Assembly: GCA_937906165.1 (NCBI GenBank)
Contig: CALCYA010000124.1
Span: forward strand, 1 to 28,441
Length of the DNA: 28,441 bases
Origin: an uncultured Bacteroidales bacterium
GTDB lineage: Bacteria; Bacteroidota; Bacteroidia; Bacteroidales; Bacteroidaceae
Reading direction: 5' to 3'
Shown here: positions 6,370-14,918 of the stretch, one piece after another
Numbering within the stretch: position 1 is the stretch's first letter
How the letters are laid out: every line of letters starts with the position of its first letter
The notes under the pieces: generated by a model
Told to the model about the DNA's origin: nothing
The model's database searches: none
What the model saw: only the letters and a program-made list of their open reading frames with translations
Made by a program: the position numbers and the translations under genes

Positions 6370-8013
6370 TTAACTGTACAAGAACCTTTTTATACTGCCT
6401 TTGGGAGTTTTTGCGAAAGGCTCATCCGCCAGTTCAAAGTCTGAGATTTGAGAGTATGACGGAATTTTCGAATTCAATGTTTCTATGTTCTTTTCCATTA
6501 TTACGCGTAGTGTCTTTGCCGAAATACCGTCGTTTGCCAGCAGGTCTGCGTTGGGGACAACGAGTGCTACGAATCTTTCTCCGCGCTGTACTATAATTGA
6601 CTCTGAAACATACGGAAGTGCGTTCAGTTTCACCTCAATCTCTTCGGGGTAAACATTCTGCCCGTTGCTTGAAAGCAGCATGCTTTTGCAGCGTCCGACA
6701 AGGAACAGATTATTCTCCTTATCTATAATACCGAGGTCACCGGTACGGAACCAACCGTCGCTTGTGAAGACTTCTCTGTCAACTTCGGGGTTCTTATAGT
6801 ACCCGATAAATGTGTTGTCACCTTTTACCAATAGCTCTCCTACGGTGTTTTGTGGGTCTTCGGAGTTTATGCGTGCCTGCATCCTTTCTACAATCTCACC
6901 GCATGACCTCTGTTTGTAGTGGCCTAACCTGGCCAGTGCGATTGCGGGTGCACATTCAGTCATTCCATATCCGGTGACAAGGGGAATATCCAACTTTGTG
7001 ATAAGCAACTCCTCGATCTCTACGGGGGTGGCTGCTCCACCGGTCATGATGACTTCGCATCTGCCTCCGAGGTATGATAGTGCTATAGTACGCAGCGCCT
7101 GGCAGAATTCAGGATGATGGCTGTAATCCTTCAGACGTGCCTTGCCTGTGCGGCTGTTGACGAACTCTCCGATTGAGAATTCTATCATCTTGTTCAATAC
7201 AAGCGGTACCATCATGATTACACGCGGTCGTACCTGCTGCATGGCATCCTTGAGTATAGTAGGGGCCGGTGGCATGCCGAGTACTGTTATATGCATTCCC
7301 GAACAGAGACAAGTGACAAGGTCGAACAGCAGGCCGAAGATGTGTGCAAAGGGCAACATGCTCAAATAGTTCTCTCCCCTTAAATAAGGGAAATGTTTGG
7401 GTATTGTGTCTACATTGCTGCTGATGTTGCGTGCGGTGAGCATCACTCCCTTGGGATTTCCTGTTGAACCGGATGTGTAGTTTATGCAACATAAATCATC
7501 CATTTCTGTCTTTGTGTAGCTAACGCAATCCGGGGAGAATCCGTCGGGGTAGGCCGCCGCAAACAGTTGGTGGCGTTGCCGGTAGATGCTCTCGAAACTT
7601 CCACGGCTTGCGAGCAGTTCAAGACTTCTTGTGTCTATGACTGCAATTAGTTGTGGCATAGTCTCGAAATCCATTCCTTCGAAAATGGCTTTCTCTGTAA
7701 ACAGAATCTTGCTGTCAGAATGATGAGTGAACTTCTGCGCATCTGCAGGAGTAAAACCGTTGAACAGCTGCACGGCTACCTGTCCGCAGGATGTTATGGC
7801 CATGAATACTTTTGCCCAGTTGGCGCAGCTTCTGGCATTGAGTGAGATCTTGTCACCTTTCCTGATGCCGGCAGCCCTCCAGACAAGGTGCATCATTGTT
7901 ATCTCTTCTGCAATTTGTGAATAGGTCCACGTCTCTCCGCGGTAGTCGGTGAGCGCAGCATTGTTCCAGTTTTCTTTTATGCTGTTCTCGAACTTCTCAA
8001 TAAAATTCCGCAT
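6370..8013 (-). CDS. AMP-binding acyl-CoA synthetase (long-chain fatty acid–CoA ligase type), paralog 2
   Basis: The product is 547 residues and aligns with paralog 1 without a single gap. The adenylation motifs sit at identical positions (YTSGSTGNPKG 179-189, TGYGMTE 347-353, GWFRTGDLG 420-428, SSNGQNVYPEEIE 448-460). The first ~290 residues are roughly three-quarters identical to paralog 1 by eye, with differences in the region expected to line the acyl pocket (about 200-290), so substrate preferences may differ. Residues 294-451 are identical at DNA level. The C-terminus has the same TPKGSIKR variant. The tandem arrangement in the same orientation with separate promoters and terminators indicates an old duplication with later sequence exchange. 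Confidence 0.9.
   Translation of the reverse strand: MRNFIEKFENSIKENWNNAALTDYRGETWTYSQIAEEITMMHLVWRAAGIRKGDKISLNARSCANWAKVFMAITSCGQVAVQLFNGFTPADAQKFTHHSDSKILFTEKAIFEGMDFETMPQLIAVIDTRSLELLASRGSFESIYRQRHQLFAAAYPDGFSPDCVSYTKTEMDDLCCINYTSGSTGNPKGVMLTARNISSNVDTIPKHFPYLRGENYLSMLPFAHIFGLLFDLVTCLCSGMHITVLGMPPAPTILKDAMQQVRPRVIMMVPLVLNKMIEFSIGEFVNSRTGKARLKDYSHHPEFCQALRTIALSYLGGRCEVIMTGGAATPVEIEELLITKLDIPLVTGYGMTECAPAIALARLGHYKQRSCGEIVERMQARINSEDPQNTVGELLVKGDNTFIGYYKNPEVDREVFTSDGWFRTGDLGIIDKENNLFLVGRCKSMLLSSNGQNVYPEEIEVKLNALPYVSESIIVQRGERFVALVVPNADLLANDGISAKTLRVIMEKNIETLNSKIPSYSQISDFELADEPFAKTPKGSIKRFLYS
6662..7134 (-). repeat. 473-bp block identical to 4714-5186
   Basis: This is the partner of the conversion tract in paralog 1. 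It is bounded on the left by CTGC|CCGTT against CTGT|CCGTT, and on the right by CTTCAG|ACG against CTTCAG|TCG. The direction of transfer cannot be told from the two copies alone. Confidence 0.9.
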
Positions 8014-8055
8014 ATATTATATGATTGTTATCTGCTGTTTCTCTTTTATTCAAGG

Positions 8056-8063
8056 CAAAAGTA
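8056..8063 (-). promoter_or_regulatory. Probable -7 box for acyl-CoA synthetase 2
   Basis: On the minus strand the box reads TACTTTTG, matching TAnnTTTG, 43 nt before the start codon. Just upstream, the octamer AATTGCAC occurs twice in tandem (about 8069-8087), a possible operator-like direct repeat. Confidence 0.45.
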
Positions 8064-8195
8064 TTTAAAATTGCACGTAAATTGCACAGATGGCGTTTGT
8101 TTGTGCAGTTTGTTACGTGTATTTAACTTGACGAAGTCCGAAATTTATATAATGAGTACTAAATTGCTGCTTATTTCTCATTGGCGTATAAAACA

Positions 8196-8222
8196 AGCGG
8201 ACGACCCAAAAGGTCGCCCGCT
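8196..8222 (-). terminator. ppdK terminator
   Basis: On the minus strand AGCGGGCGACC pairs with GGTCGTCCGCT (11 bp including one G·U) around a 5-nt loop and is followed by TTGTTTTAT. It lies 26 nt past the ppdK stop codon. Confidence 0.85.
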
Positions 8223-8248
8223 CTTTCAGTTTGTATCGAATCGCTTTA

Positions 8249-10972
8249 TTATGCCTCCTCAACAGCAGCCTGCGCGGCAGCCAAACGTGCGATGGGCACG
8301 CGGAATGGAGAACATGAAACGTAGTTCAAACCTACTCTGTGGCAGAACTTCACAGACTCAGGCTCACCACCGTGCTCACCGCAGATACCGCACTTGAGCT
8401 CTGGGTTAACTGCACGGCCCTTAGATGTTGCCATCTCAACAAGCTGGCCAACACCGGTCTGGTCGAGAACCTGGAATGGGTCGTTCTTCAAGATCTTCTT
8501 GCGCAGATAGATTGGCAAGAATGAGTTAACGTCGTCACGAGAGTAACCGAAGGTCATCTGTGTCAAGTCGTTTGTACCGAATGAGAAGAACTGAGCCTGC
8601 TGAGCAATCTGGTCAGCTGTCAAAGCTGCACGTGGAATCTCAATCATTGTACCGATTGTGTACTCTACGGTGTCGCCCTCAGCTGCAAACAATGCGTTTG
8701 CTGCCTCAACGATAGCGTTCTTCTGCTCCTCGAACTCGTTGATGATACCTACCAGAGGAACCATGATCTCAGGATAGATAACCTTGCCCTCCTTCTTCAA
8801 CTCAAGAGCTGCACCGAGGATAGCGGTTGTCTGCATTCTTGTGATCTCTGGATATGTGTTACCCAAACGGCAACCACGGTGACCCAACATCGGGTTGAAC
8901 TCCTCAAGAGACTTAACGCGGCGCTGAACAGCCTCAACAGTCTTGCCCATGGCCTCAGCGAGCATCTGCTGGCCCTTGGCATCGTGTGGTACGAACTCAT
9001 GGAGTGGTGGATCAAGCAGACGTACGGTCACGTGCAAGCCCTCCATTGCCTTGAAGATACCGATGAAGTCGGCCTTCTGGAATGGCAACAGCTTTGCAAG
9101 AGCAACCTCGCGCTCCTTTGTTGTCTCGGCAAGAATCATCTCGCGCATAGCCTTGATCTTCTCGCCCTCGAAGAACATGTGCTCTGTACGGCAGAGACCG
9201 ATACCGATAGCACCGAAGTCACGTGCAACCTGTGCGTCGTGTGGAGTATCAGCGTTTGTGCGTACGCCCAAGCGTGCGTACTTGTCACAAATATCCATAA
9301 GCTCTGCAAAGTCACCGCTGAGCTCAGGAGCCTTAGTCTCAACCTTACCCTCGATAACCTGACCTGTAGAACCGTTCAATGAGATGTAGTCACCCTCGCT
9401 GAATGTGATGCCGTCAACTGTCAATGTGCGCTTCTTGTAGTCGATAACCAATGTACCGGCACCAGATACACAGCACTTACCCATACCACGTGCAACAACG
9501 GCAGCGTGAGATGTCATACCACCGCGAGCGGTGAGGATACCCTGAGCTGCAGCCATACCTGCGAGGTCCTCGGGAGATGTCTCGATACGTACGAGTACTA
9601 CCTTCTCGCCATCCTCGTTCCACTTCTCAGCATCATCTGCGAAGAATACGATGCGGCCTGTAGCAGCACCTGGAGATGCGGGAAGACCGTTAGCGATAAC
9701 CTTTGCCTTTGCAAGAGCTGCTGTGTCGAATACTGGGTGCAAGAGCTCGTTGAGCTTCTCCGGCTCCATGCGCTTCAAGACTGTCTTGTCGTCGATGATA
9801 CCATCGCGGTAGAAGTCCATAGCGATCTTGACCATCGCAGCACCTGTACGCTTACCGTTACGTGTCTGCAAGAACCAGAGCTTGCCTTCCTGTACGGTGA
9901 ACTCCATATCCTGCATATCCTTGTAGTGGTCCTCAAGGCGTGTCTGGATAGCGTCAAGCTCCTTGTAGATTTCCGGCATAGCCTCCTCCATTGAAGGATA
10001 TTTTGAAGCACGCTCCTCCTCGCTGATGTTCTGCAATGCAGCCCAACGCTGAGAACCGATCTTTGTAATCTGCTGTGGTGTGCGGATACCTGCTACAACG
10101 TCCTCACCCTGTGCATTGATAAGGTACTCACCGTTGAAGAGGTTCTCGCCTGTAGCGGCGTCACGAGAGAAGCATACACCTGTAGCTGATGTGTCACCCA
10201 TGTTACCGAATACCATAGCCTGAACTGAAACCGCTGTTCCCCACTCATCGGGAATTTTCTCCATGCGACGGTAAAGGATAGCACGCTCGTTGTTCCAAGA
10301 CTCGAACACAGCGCAAACAGCACCCCACAACTGCTCGTAAGCATCAGTTGGGAAGTCCTTGCCTGTCTGAGCCTTTACGGCAGCCTTGAACTTTGCAACA
10401 AGGTCCTTGAGAGCCTCTACGCTGAGGTCCTTGTCAAGAACTACGCCCTGCTCCTCCTTAACTTTCTCGATGATAGCCTCGAATGGATCGATCTCCTCCT
10501 TGCTTGTCGGCTTCATACCGAGAACAACGTCACCGTACATCTGTACGAAACGGCGGTATGAGTCCCAAGCGAACTTCTCGTTGCCGGTCTTCTTAGCAAG
10601 ACCCTCTACAACGATGTCGTTAAGACCGAGGTTGAGGATTGTGTCCATCATACCAGGCATTGATGCACGGGCACCTGAACGCACTGATACCAACAATGGA
10701 TTGGTTGGGTCGCCGAATGTAGAGTTCATCAAGTTCTCGATGTTGTTCACAGCGGCCTTAACCTCTGCCTGGAGAAGCTCGATTACCTTCTCTCTGCCAA
10801 GGCTGTAGTACTCGCCACAAACCTCGGTTGTGATGGTAAATCCTGGAGGAACGGGGATGCCGATGAGGTTCATCTCCGCCAAGTTTGCACCTTTACCTCC
10901 TAACAAGTTTCTCATTGACGCGTTACCTTCAGCAAGACCATTACCAAAGGTATAGACTCTTTTGTCTGCCAT
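8249..10972 (-). CDS. ppdK: Pyruvate, phosphate dikinase
   Basis: The product is 907 residues, the normal full length of bacterial PPDK. It interconverts pyruvate + ATP + Pi with phosphoenolpyruvate + AMP + PPi in the cytosol. The order is N-terminal ATP-grasp region (GGKGANLAEM at 26-35; SVRSGARASMPGMMDT near 96-111), central swivelling domain with the phospho-carrier His489 in GGMTSHAAVVARGMG, and C-terminal PEP/pyruvate barrel. The barrel carries LCRTEHMFF, IEIPRAAL, FGTNDLTQM and the catalytic Cys864 in CGICGEHGG. All expected catalytic residues are present. It is a monocistronic unit with its own promoter and terminator. Reversible PEP/pyruvate conversion with PPi is typical of Bacteroidales fermentative metabolism. 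The start ATG at 10972 gives the family N-terminus (YTFGNG). Confidence 0.97.
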   Translation of the reverse strand: MADKRVYTFGNGLAEGNASMRNLLGGKGANLAEMNLIGIPVPPGFTITTEVCGEYYSLGREKVIELLQAEVKAAVNNIENLMNSTFGDPTNPLLVSVRSGARASMPGMMDTILNLGLNDIVVEGLAKKTGNEKFAWDSYRRFVQMYGDVVLGMKPTSKEEIDPFEAIIEKVKEEQGVVLDKDLSVEALKDLVAKFKAAVKAQTGKDFPTDAYEQLWGAVCAVFESWNNERAILYRRMEKIPDEWGTAVSVQAMVFGNMGDTSATGVCFSRDAATGENLFNGEYLINAQGEDVVAGIRTPQQITKIGSQRWAALQNISEEERASKYPSMEEAMPEIYKELDAIQTRLEDHYKDMQDMEFTVQEGKLWFLQTRNGKRTGAAMVKIAMDFYRDGIIDDKTVLKRMEPEKLNELLHPVFDTAALAKAKVIANGLPASPGAATGRIVFFADDAEKWNEDGEKVVLVRIETSPEDLAGMAAAQGILTARGGMTSHAAVVARGMGKCCVSGAGTLVIDYKKRTLTVDGITFSEGDYISLNGSTGQVIEGKVETKAPELSGDFAELMDICDKYARLGVRTNADTPHDAQVARDFGAIGIGLCRTEHMFFEGEKIKAMREMILAETTKEREVALAKLLPFQKADFIGIFKAMEGLHVTVRLLDPPLHEFVPHDAKGQQMLAEAMGKTVEAVQRRVKSLEEFNPMLGHRGCRLGNTYPEITRMQTTAILGAALELKKEGKVIYPEIMVPLVGIINEFEEQKNAIVEAANALFAAEGDTVEYTIGTMIEIPRAALTADQIAQQAQFFSFGTNDLTQMTFGYSRDDVNSFLPIYLRKKILKNDPFQVLDQTGVGQLVEMATSKGRAVNPELKCGICGEHGGEPESVKFCHRVGLNYVSCSPFRVPIARLAAAQAAVEEA

Positions 10973-11305
10973 AAATTTTTGAGTTTATTGTTTGTTGATA
11001 AATAAAAAATTGTTTTAACTGAATCACATTGTCGGCGCCTTTGTTTAGGCTGTCCAACTAATTTGCAAATATAACAAAAATGTTTGTAATCCGAAATTTC
11101 TGCAAGAAAATATCACATAATAAAATGAAAAAAATAAGTTATTTGTCCAAAAACGCATTTTATCGGGATTTTAGGTGTATATTCGCAATGATTTTATAGA
11201 TTGCGATACTTTACACTTGTTGTAGGTGTGTTGGCAGGCGCTGCGCTTTTTGTGTTGCTGCTGCTGTGTCGCGGTTTTATGTTTGCAATAAATCAATCAA
11301 TTATA
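10973..11305. other. Divergent ppdK / rlmD promoter region
   Basis: This gap is AT-rich and holds a ppdK -7 box (TATATTTG on the minus strand, 11066-11073) with a leader of about 90 nt, and an rlmD -7 box (TATATTCG, 11178-11185, plus). A TTTG lies 32 nt upstream of the latter (11142-11145). An in-frame TTG at 11201 would extend RlmD by 35 hydrophobic residues, which I do not accept. No small gene is convincing. Confidence 0.6.
11066..11073 (-). promoter_or_regulatory. ppdK promoter -7 box
   Basis: On the minus strand this is TATATTTG, an exact TAnnTTTG match. The -33 element at the usual distance is not clear. Confidence 0.5.
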
Positions 11306-12733
11306 ATGGCAAGAAAAAAGAAAGTGCTCCCATTGTTCGAGGGAGTTAAGATTACCGGAGTGGCTGCCGAAGGAAAGGCACTTGCAAGGGTAGAAGATCT
11401 TGTGGTTTTTGTGCCCTATGTGGTTCCGGGTGATGTTGTCGACCTTCAGGTGAAACGTAAAAAACATAGCTATGCCGAGGCTGAGGCTGTGAAGTTCCAT
11501 GAATATTCAACAGAGCGCGCACAGCCGTTCTGTAAGCATTACGGCGTGTGCGGTGGTTGTAAATGGCAGTGCTTGGCGTATGAGCATCAACTCAAATACA
11601 AACAGCAGCAGGTTGTGGATGCGCTTACCCGTATCGGCAAGGTGGAGCTGCCTGAGGTGATGCCTATCCTGGGCTCTGAAAAGACGCGCGAATATCGCAA
11701 TAAACTTGAGTTTACTTTCAGCAACAAGCGTTGGCTCACATGGGAAGAGGTGGCCGAGAATGTCGAGTATGACAACATGAATGCATTGGGCTTCCATATT
11801 CCCGGTGCTTTTGACAAAGTCCTCGACATTCAGGAGTGCGCTCTTATGCAGGGGCTGAACAATCGTTTGCGCAATGGCATAAGGGATTTCGCCAATGCCG
11901 AGGGTGTTCCTTTCTATGATTTGCGTTCGCATTCAGGAGTGCTCCGTGGCATGATGTTGCGTACGTCGACAACCGGTGAGGTTATGCTTCTCATTCAGGC
12001 TCGCGTGGAGTGTGACGGCGATAAGATGTGTTTGGAAAAAACTTTACAATATGTGGCGGACAATTTCCCCGAAGTTACTTCTCTACTGTATGTGATAAAC
12101 AATAAATGCAACGACACTTTCGGGGACCTTGAGGTTGTTACCTATAAAGGTACGGATGTTATATATGAGGAGATGGAGGGCCTGCGTTTCAAGGTTGGAC
12201 CCAAGTCTTTCTATCAGACTAACAGTGAACAGGCATATAACTTGTATAAAGTGGCCCGTGAGTTCGCGGCACTTACCGGTGAGGAGGTTGTTTATGACCT
12301 TTATACCGGTACCGGCACAATCGCGAACTTTGTTGCGGCAAAAGCGAAAAAGGTTGTCGGTATCGAGTATGTAGAGGATGCTATCATTGATGCCCGTGTG
12401 AATGCGGAGCTTAATGGTTTTGATAACCTCACATTCTTTGCCGGTGATATGAAGGATATTCTTACCCGCGATTTTATAAACGAGCACGGCCGTCCAGATG
12501 TCATAATAACCGACCCGCCACGCGCCGGGATGCATACAGATGTGGTTGATACGATTCTTTTTGCGGCTCCAAAGCGTATTGTGTATGTGAGTTGCAATCC
12601 GGCTACTCAGGCACGTGACCTACAGTTGCTTGATGTAGATTACAAGGTGGTTGCAGTGCAGCCTGTCGATATGTTCCCGCATACGCATCATGTAGAGAAT
12701 GTTGTGCTGCTTGAACGAAAAGATGCTAATTAA
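11306..12733 (+). CDS. rlmD: 23S rRNA (uracil-5-)-methyltransferase, RlmD/TrmA family
   Basis: The product is 475 residues from the ATG at 11306. The N-terminal TRAM domain covers about 8-60. Four cysteines suited to a [4Fe-4S] cluster follow (C76, C82 and C85 in CKHYGVCGGC; C178 in IQECAL). The C-terminal SAM-dependent domain has YDLYTGTGTI, DPPRAG, the nucleophile Cys430 in YVSCNPATQARD and the general-base Glu464 in HHVENVVLL. RlmD makes m5U1939 in 23S rRNA; other paralogs in this family modify U747 or tRNA U54, so the exact target uridine is inferred. The next gene starts 15 nt downstream, suggesting an rRNA-modification operon with the RluA-like synthase. Confidence 0.9.
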   Translation: MARKKKVLPLFEGVKITGVAAEGKALARVEDLVVFVPYVVPGDVVDLQVKRKKHSYAEAEAVKFHEYSTERAQPFCKHYGVCGGCKWQCLAYEHQLKYKQQQVVDALTRIGKVELPEVMPILGSEKTREYRNKLEFTFSNKRWLTWEEVAENVEYDNMNALGFHIPGAFDKVLDIQECALMQGLNNRLRNGIRDFANAEGVPFYDLRSHSGVLRGMMLRTSTTGEVMLLIQARVECDGDKMCLEKTLQYVADNFPEVTSLLYVINNKCNDTFGDLEVVTYKGTDVIYEEMEGLRFKVGPKSFYQTNSEQAYNLYKVAREFAALTGEEVVYDLYTGTGTIANFVAAKAKKVVGIEYVEDAIIDARVNAELNGFDNLTFFAGDMKDILTRDFINEHGRPDVIITDPPRAGMHTDVVDTILFAAPKRIVYVSCNPATQARDLQLLDVDYKVVAVQPVDMFPHTHHVENVVLLERKDAN

Positions 12734-12748
12734 TTGAGGTTTAACGCT

Positions 12749-13636
12749 ATGAAAAAGAATATAAAAAGTCTTTTGACTTTCAAGGTGCTTGCAGATGCCA
12801 TTCTTATAGACTTTATTATGGAGAAGATGCACGGCATCAGCCGTAATAGAGCTAAAGCTTTAATCACTAATAGGGTTGTGCTTGTAAATAATGCGATTAC
12901 AACCCATCCGTTGACAGAGTTGAAAGCGGGCCAGGTTGTTCAGTTGGATCGCTCAAAACATAAAAAGGCGTTCCATAGTAATGATATTGATATAGTATAC
13001 GAGGATCCGTATCTTTTGGTTGTTGATAAACGCCCAGGGTTGCTTTCTATGAGCAACAATACCCGTCAGCAGACTGTGCAGACGGTGCTCAACCGTTATC
13101 TTGAGAAGGGAGGCGGCCGTAATACTTCGCATCTGGTGCATCGTCTTGACCGTGATACCTCGGGTCTTATGGTCTATGCCAAGGATGTGCAGACCCAGCA
13201 ATCGCTTATAGATGGTTGGCAGCATCTTGTGACCGACCGTAGGTACATTGCTTTGGTTGAGGGTGAATTGGAATCACAGCGTGGTAGGATACAGTCATGG
13301 CTCACAGAGGATAAACGATTTATAACGCATTCAAGTCCAGTTGATAATGGTGGAAAATTTGCAGTGACACATTATAACGTTCTTGAATCGTCTAATGGCT
13401 ATTCGCTTGTAGAATGTGAGCTTGAAACTGGTCGTAAGAACCAGATTCGTGTACACATGGCCGACCTTGGTCATCCTGTGGTTGGTGACCATAAGTATGG
13501 TAGTGAGATTGACCCGATGCGACGTCTTGGATTGCATGCTTATATGCTCTGTTTTACACATCCGGTGACCGGCAAACATCTGCGCTTTGAGACCCCGGTT
13601 CCTGTTCCTTTTGAAAAATGTCTTGATGGCAGGTAG
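12749..13636 (+). CDS. RluA-family pseudouridine synthase with S4 domain
   Basis: The product is 295 residues from the ATG at 12749; a TTG 15 nt upstream is less likely. An S4-type RNA-binding region occupies about 12-75 (LIDFIMEKM, then SRNRAKALITNRVVLVN). The catalytic domain has YLLVVDKRPGLLS at 88-100, the catalytic aspartate D134 in HRLDRDTSG, YIALVEG, and the conserved C-terminal GRKNQIRVHMADLGHPVVGD. The family isomerises uridines in 23S rRNA or tRNA; the target (RluC/RluD/RluA-like) cannot be assigned. It follows rlmD closely and overlaps the next gene by 11 nt (start at 13626), so the three appear co-transcribed. Confidence 0.9.
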   Translation: MKKNIKSLLTFKVLADAILIDFIMEKMHGISRNRAKALITNRVVLVNNAITTHPLTELKAGQVVQLDRSKHKKAFHSNDIDIVYEDPYLLVVDKRPGLLSMSNNTRQQTVQTVLNRYLEKGGGRNTSHLVHRLDRDTSGLMVYAKDVQTQQSLIDGWQHLVTDRRYIALVEGELESQRGRIQSWLTEDKRFITHSSPVDNGGKFAVTHYNVLESSNGYSLVECELETGRKNQIRVHMADLGHPVVGDHKYGSEIDPMRRLGLHAYMLCFTHPVTGKHLRFETPVPVPFEKCLDGR

Positions 13637-14210
13637 ACGATTACTTCCTTTGCTGTTTTTTGTGGTTGCGTTTTTCTTTACAGGTAATGCTTCCGCTCAA
13701 TTTATCCCCGGCAAAAAGTCGGGGGACGGTGCAGTAGTGGAGTATAAAAAAGTGGCTGCAGGTGATAGTGCTCGTGTCAGGAAGAGTAGGCTTGGGCCAA
13801 AGAAGAGGAACTCATCTGTAAAGTCTGAAAAAGGTTCGGCAAAGAAATTGAAAACAGGTGGACGTTCTTCTGTGAAACGGGGCTCGTCCAGAGTTGTGCC
13901 GTCAAAGAAACGCGGCGGAAATGTAGCTTCCCCAAAGGTGGATTCCCTTCGATACGAACCTGTAAAGTATAGGCTCGGCGACCGCATGATTATGCGTGGA
14001 GATTCGGGTATGGATGTCAGAAATGTGGCAAGGATTCTGGTTAAAAAGCTTTACATTGGAGAGGATAGCATAATATACACGAAAGATGGTGGTGTTTTGT
14101 ATGACGGTGATCTGGTGAGGGCTGTCAAGCACTTCCAGGAATTCAATGGGCTGTACCCCGATGGTATAATAAGTTCCGAGGTTGTAAAGGCTTTGAGGCG
14201 TAGGAAGTAG
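13626..14210 (+). CDS. Secreted protein with basic linker and C-terminal peptidoglycan-binding-like domain
   Basis: The product is 194 residues from the ATG at 13626 (ATGGCAGGTAG overlaps the preceding stop). Residues 1-24 form a signal peptide ending NASA before Gln25, the usual Bacteroidota cleavage context. Residues about 28-110 are a low-complexity, strongly basic, Ser/Lys/Arg-rich linker. Residues about 115-194 resemble a PG_binding_1 domain: the repeat of MRGDSGMDVRNVARIL, then VKHFQEFNGLYPDGIISSEVVKAL. Such domains typically bind peptidoglycan in the periplasm, and the basic linker could also contact anionic polymers. No catalytic domain is present. Translational coupling to an rRNA pseudouridine synthase says little about function. 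Confidence 0.75.
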   Translation: MAGRRLLPLLFFVVAFFFTGNASAQFIPGKKSGDGAVVEYKKVAAGDSARVRKSRLGPKKRNSSVKSEKGSAKKLKTGGRSSVKRGSSRVVPSKKRGGNVASPKVDSLRYEPVKYRLGDRMIMRGDSGMDVRNVARILVKKLYIGEDSIIYTKDGGVLYDGDLVRAVKHFQEFNGLYPDGIISSEVVKALRRRK

Positions 14211-14313
14211 GCCCCTGTGGTAGATAGCCTTCTCTTGCTGCTGTGCTGATTGTGCTGCTGTATATGTACGGGAGAATGGTCTGGTATTGTTGTCTTGGTT
14301 ATGGCGATATAAA

Positions 14314-14343
14314 AAAGGTGTATGTCACGTGACATACACCTTT
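14314..14343. terminator. Bidirectional terminator (perfect 30-bp palindrome)
   Basis: AAAGGTGTATGTCAC at 14314-14328 is followed directly by its reverse complement, with A-rich sequence to the left and T-rich to the right. It lies between the convergent PG-binding-like gene and rpmE2 and can serve both. Confidence 0.85.
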
Positions 14344-14362
14344 ATACTTTTTTGTTACCTGC

Positions 14363-14617
14363 TTACTTCTTCAAAGTCTTGCTGTAACGGCTCATGAACT
14401 TGTCAACGCGACCTGCTGTATCGACAAGCTTAGCCTTACCTGTGTAGAATGGGTGAGATGTGTTAGAAATCTCAAGCTTTACCAATGGGTAAGTCTCGCC
14501 CTCGAACTCAATAGTCTCCTTTGTGTTGCAAGTTGACTGTGAAAGGAAGCAATCGCCGTTTGACATGTCCTTGAAGACAACAGGGCGATATGATGCTGGA
14601 TGAAGATCTTTTTTCAT
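14363..14617 (-). CDS. rpmE2: 50S ribosomal protein bL31, type B
   Basis: The product is 84 residues, the length of type B L31. It starts with MKKDLHPASYRPVVF and carries the type B signatures TCNTKETIEFEGETYPLV and ISNTSHPFYTGKAKLVDTAGRV. The CxxC zinc pairs of type A L31 are missing (only two isolated Cys). The protein bridges the ribosomal subunits. Type B forms in many bacteria replace the zinc form under zinc limitation, but in Bacteroidota type B is normally the main form. It is monocistronic with an excellent promoter (14682-14712). Confidence 0.96.
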   Translation of the reverse strand: MKKDLHPASYRPVVFKDMSNGDCFLSQSTCNTKETIEFEGETYPLVKLEISNTSHPFYTGKAKLVDTAGRVDKFMSRYSKTLKK

Positions 14618-14681
14618 TATCGTATTGTTTTTTTAATTTTTATTTGCTGGTAACAAATGTAGTGTAATGGCTTTCGAGGTG

Positions 14682-14712
14682 CAAAGGTAATAAATCTTTT
14701 CTTTATGGCAAA
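14682..14712 (-). promoter_or_regulatory. rpmE2 promoter
   Basis: On the minus strand TTTG (14709-14712) is followed by a 19-nt spacer and TACCTTTG (14682-14689), an exact Bacteroides-type -33/-7 promoter. The leader is about 60 nt. Confidence 0.75.
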
Positions 14713-14844
14713 ATGTTTGCCTTTTATTTTTTTTCTCTTCAAAAACTTCAAAATAGAATCATATGCGAAATATGTATAATTTTCTTCCAGTCGCTAATAA
14801 AATGACCTTTAAATCTTGTTATCTTTCTATATTTTAATAATATT

Positions 14845-14876
14845 CTTGCAACAATGGTTTTTTGATGATATCTTTG
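14845..14876 (+). promoter_or_regulatory. Peroxidase–ohrR operon promoter
   Basis: CTTG (14845-14848), a 20-nt spacer and TATCTTTG (14869-14876) fit the Bacteroides promoter. The leader to the ATG at 14919 is about 35 nt. An OhrR-type operator would be expected near here but I could not define a convincing palindrome. Confidence 0.6.
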
Positions 14877-14918
14877 TTGTGTGCAATTTGATTGTATAAA
14901 ACTAAAAAGTATGGGTTT

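Larger units (their letters stand above)
14618..14918. other. Divergent rpmE2 / peroxidase promoter region
   Basis: This AT-rich gap contains the rpmE2 promoter (minus, 14682-14712) and the peroxidase operon promoter (plus, 14845-14876). No further gene is supported. Confidence 0.65.

Noticed and set aside
6103..6444. Several 74-104 residue frames between the two acyl-CoA synthetase genes
   Set aside because: They cover the terminator hairpin and promoter region on both strands and show no protein-like features.
4422..8013. Insertion sequence or composite transposon suggested by the two identical 473-bp blocks
   Set aside because: The blocks are inside coding sequence at homologous positions, with no terminal inverted repeats or transposase.
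11201..11305. A 35-residue hydrophobic N-terminal extension of RlmD from a TTG codon, resembling a signal or membrane segment
   Set aside because: RlmD is a cytosolic rRNA enzyme, the ATG at 11306 (MARKKK) gives the family N-terminus, and the extension would start only about 15 nt after the likely -7 box.
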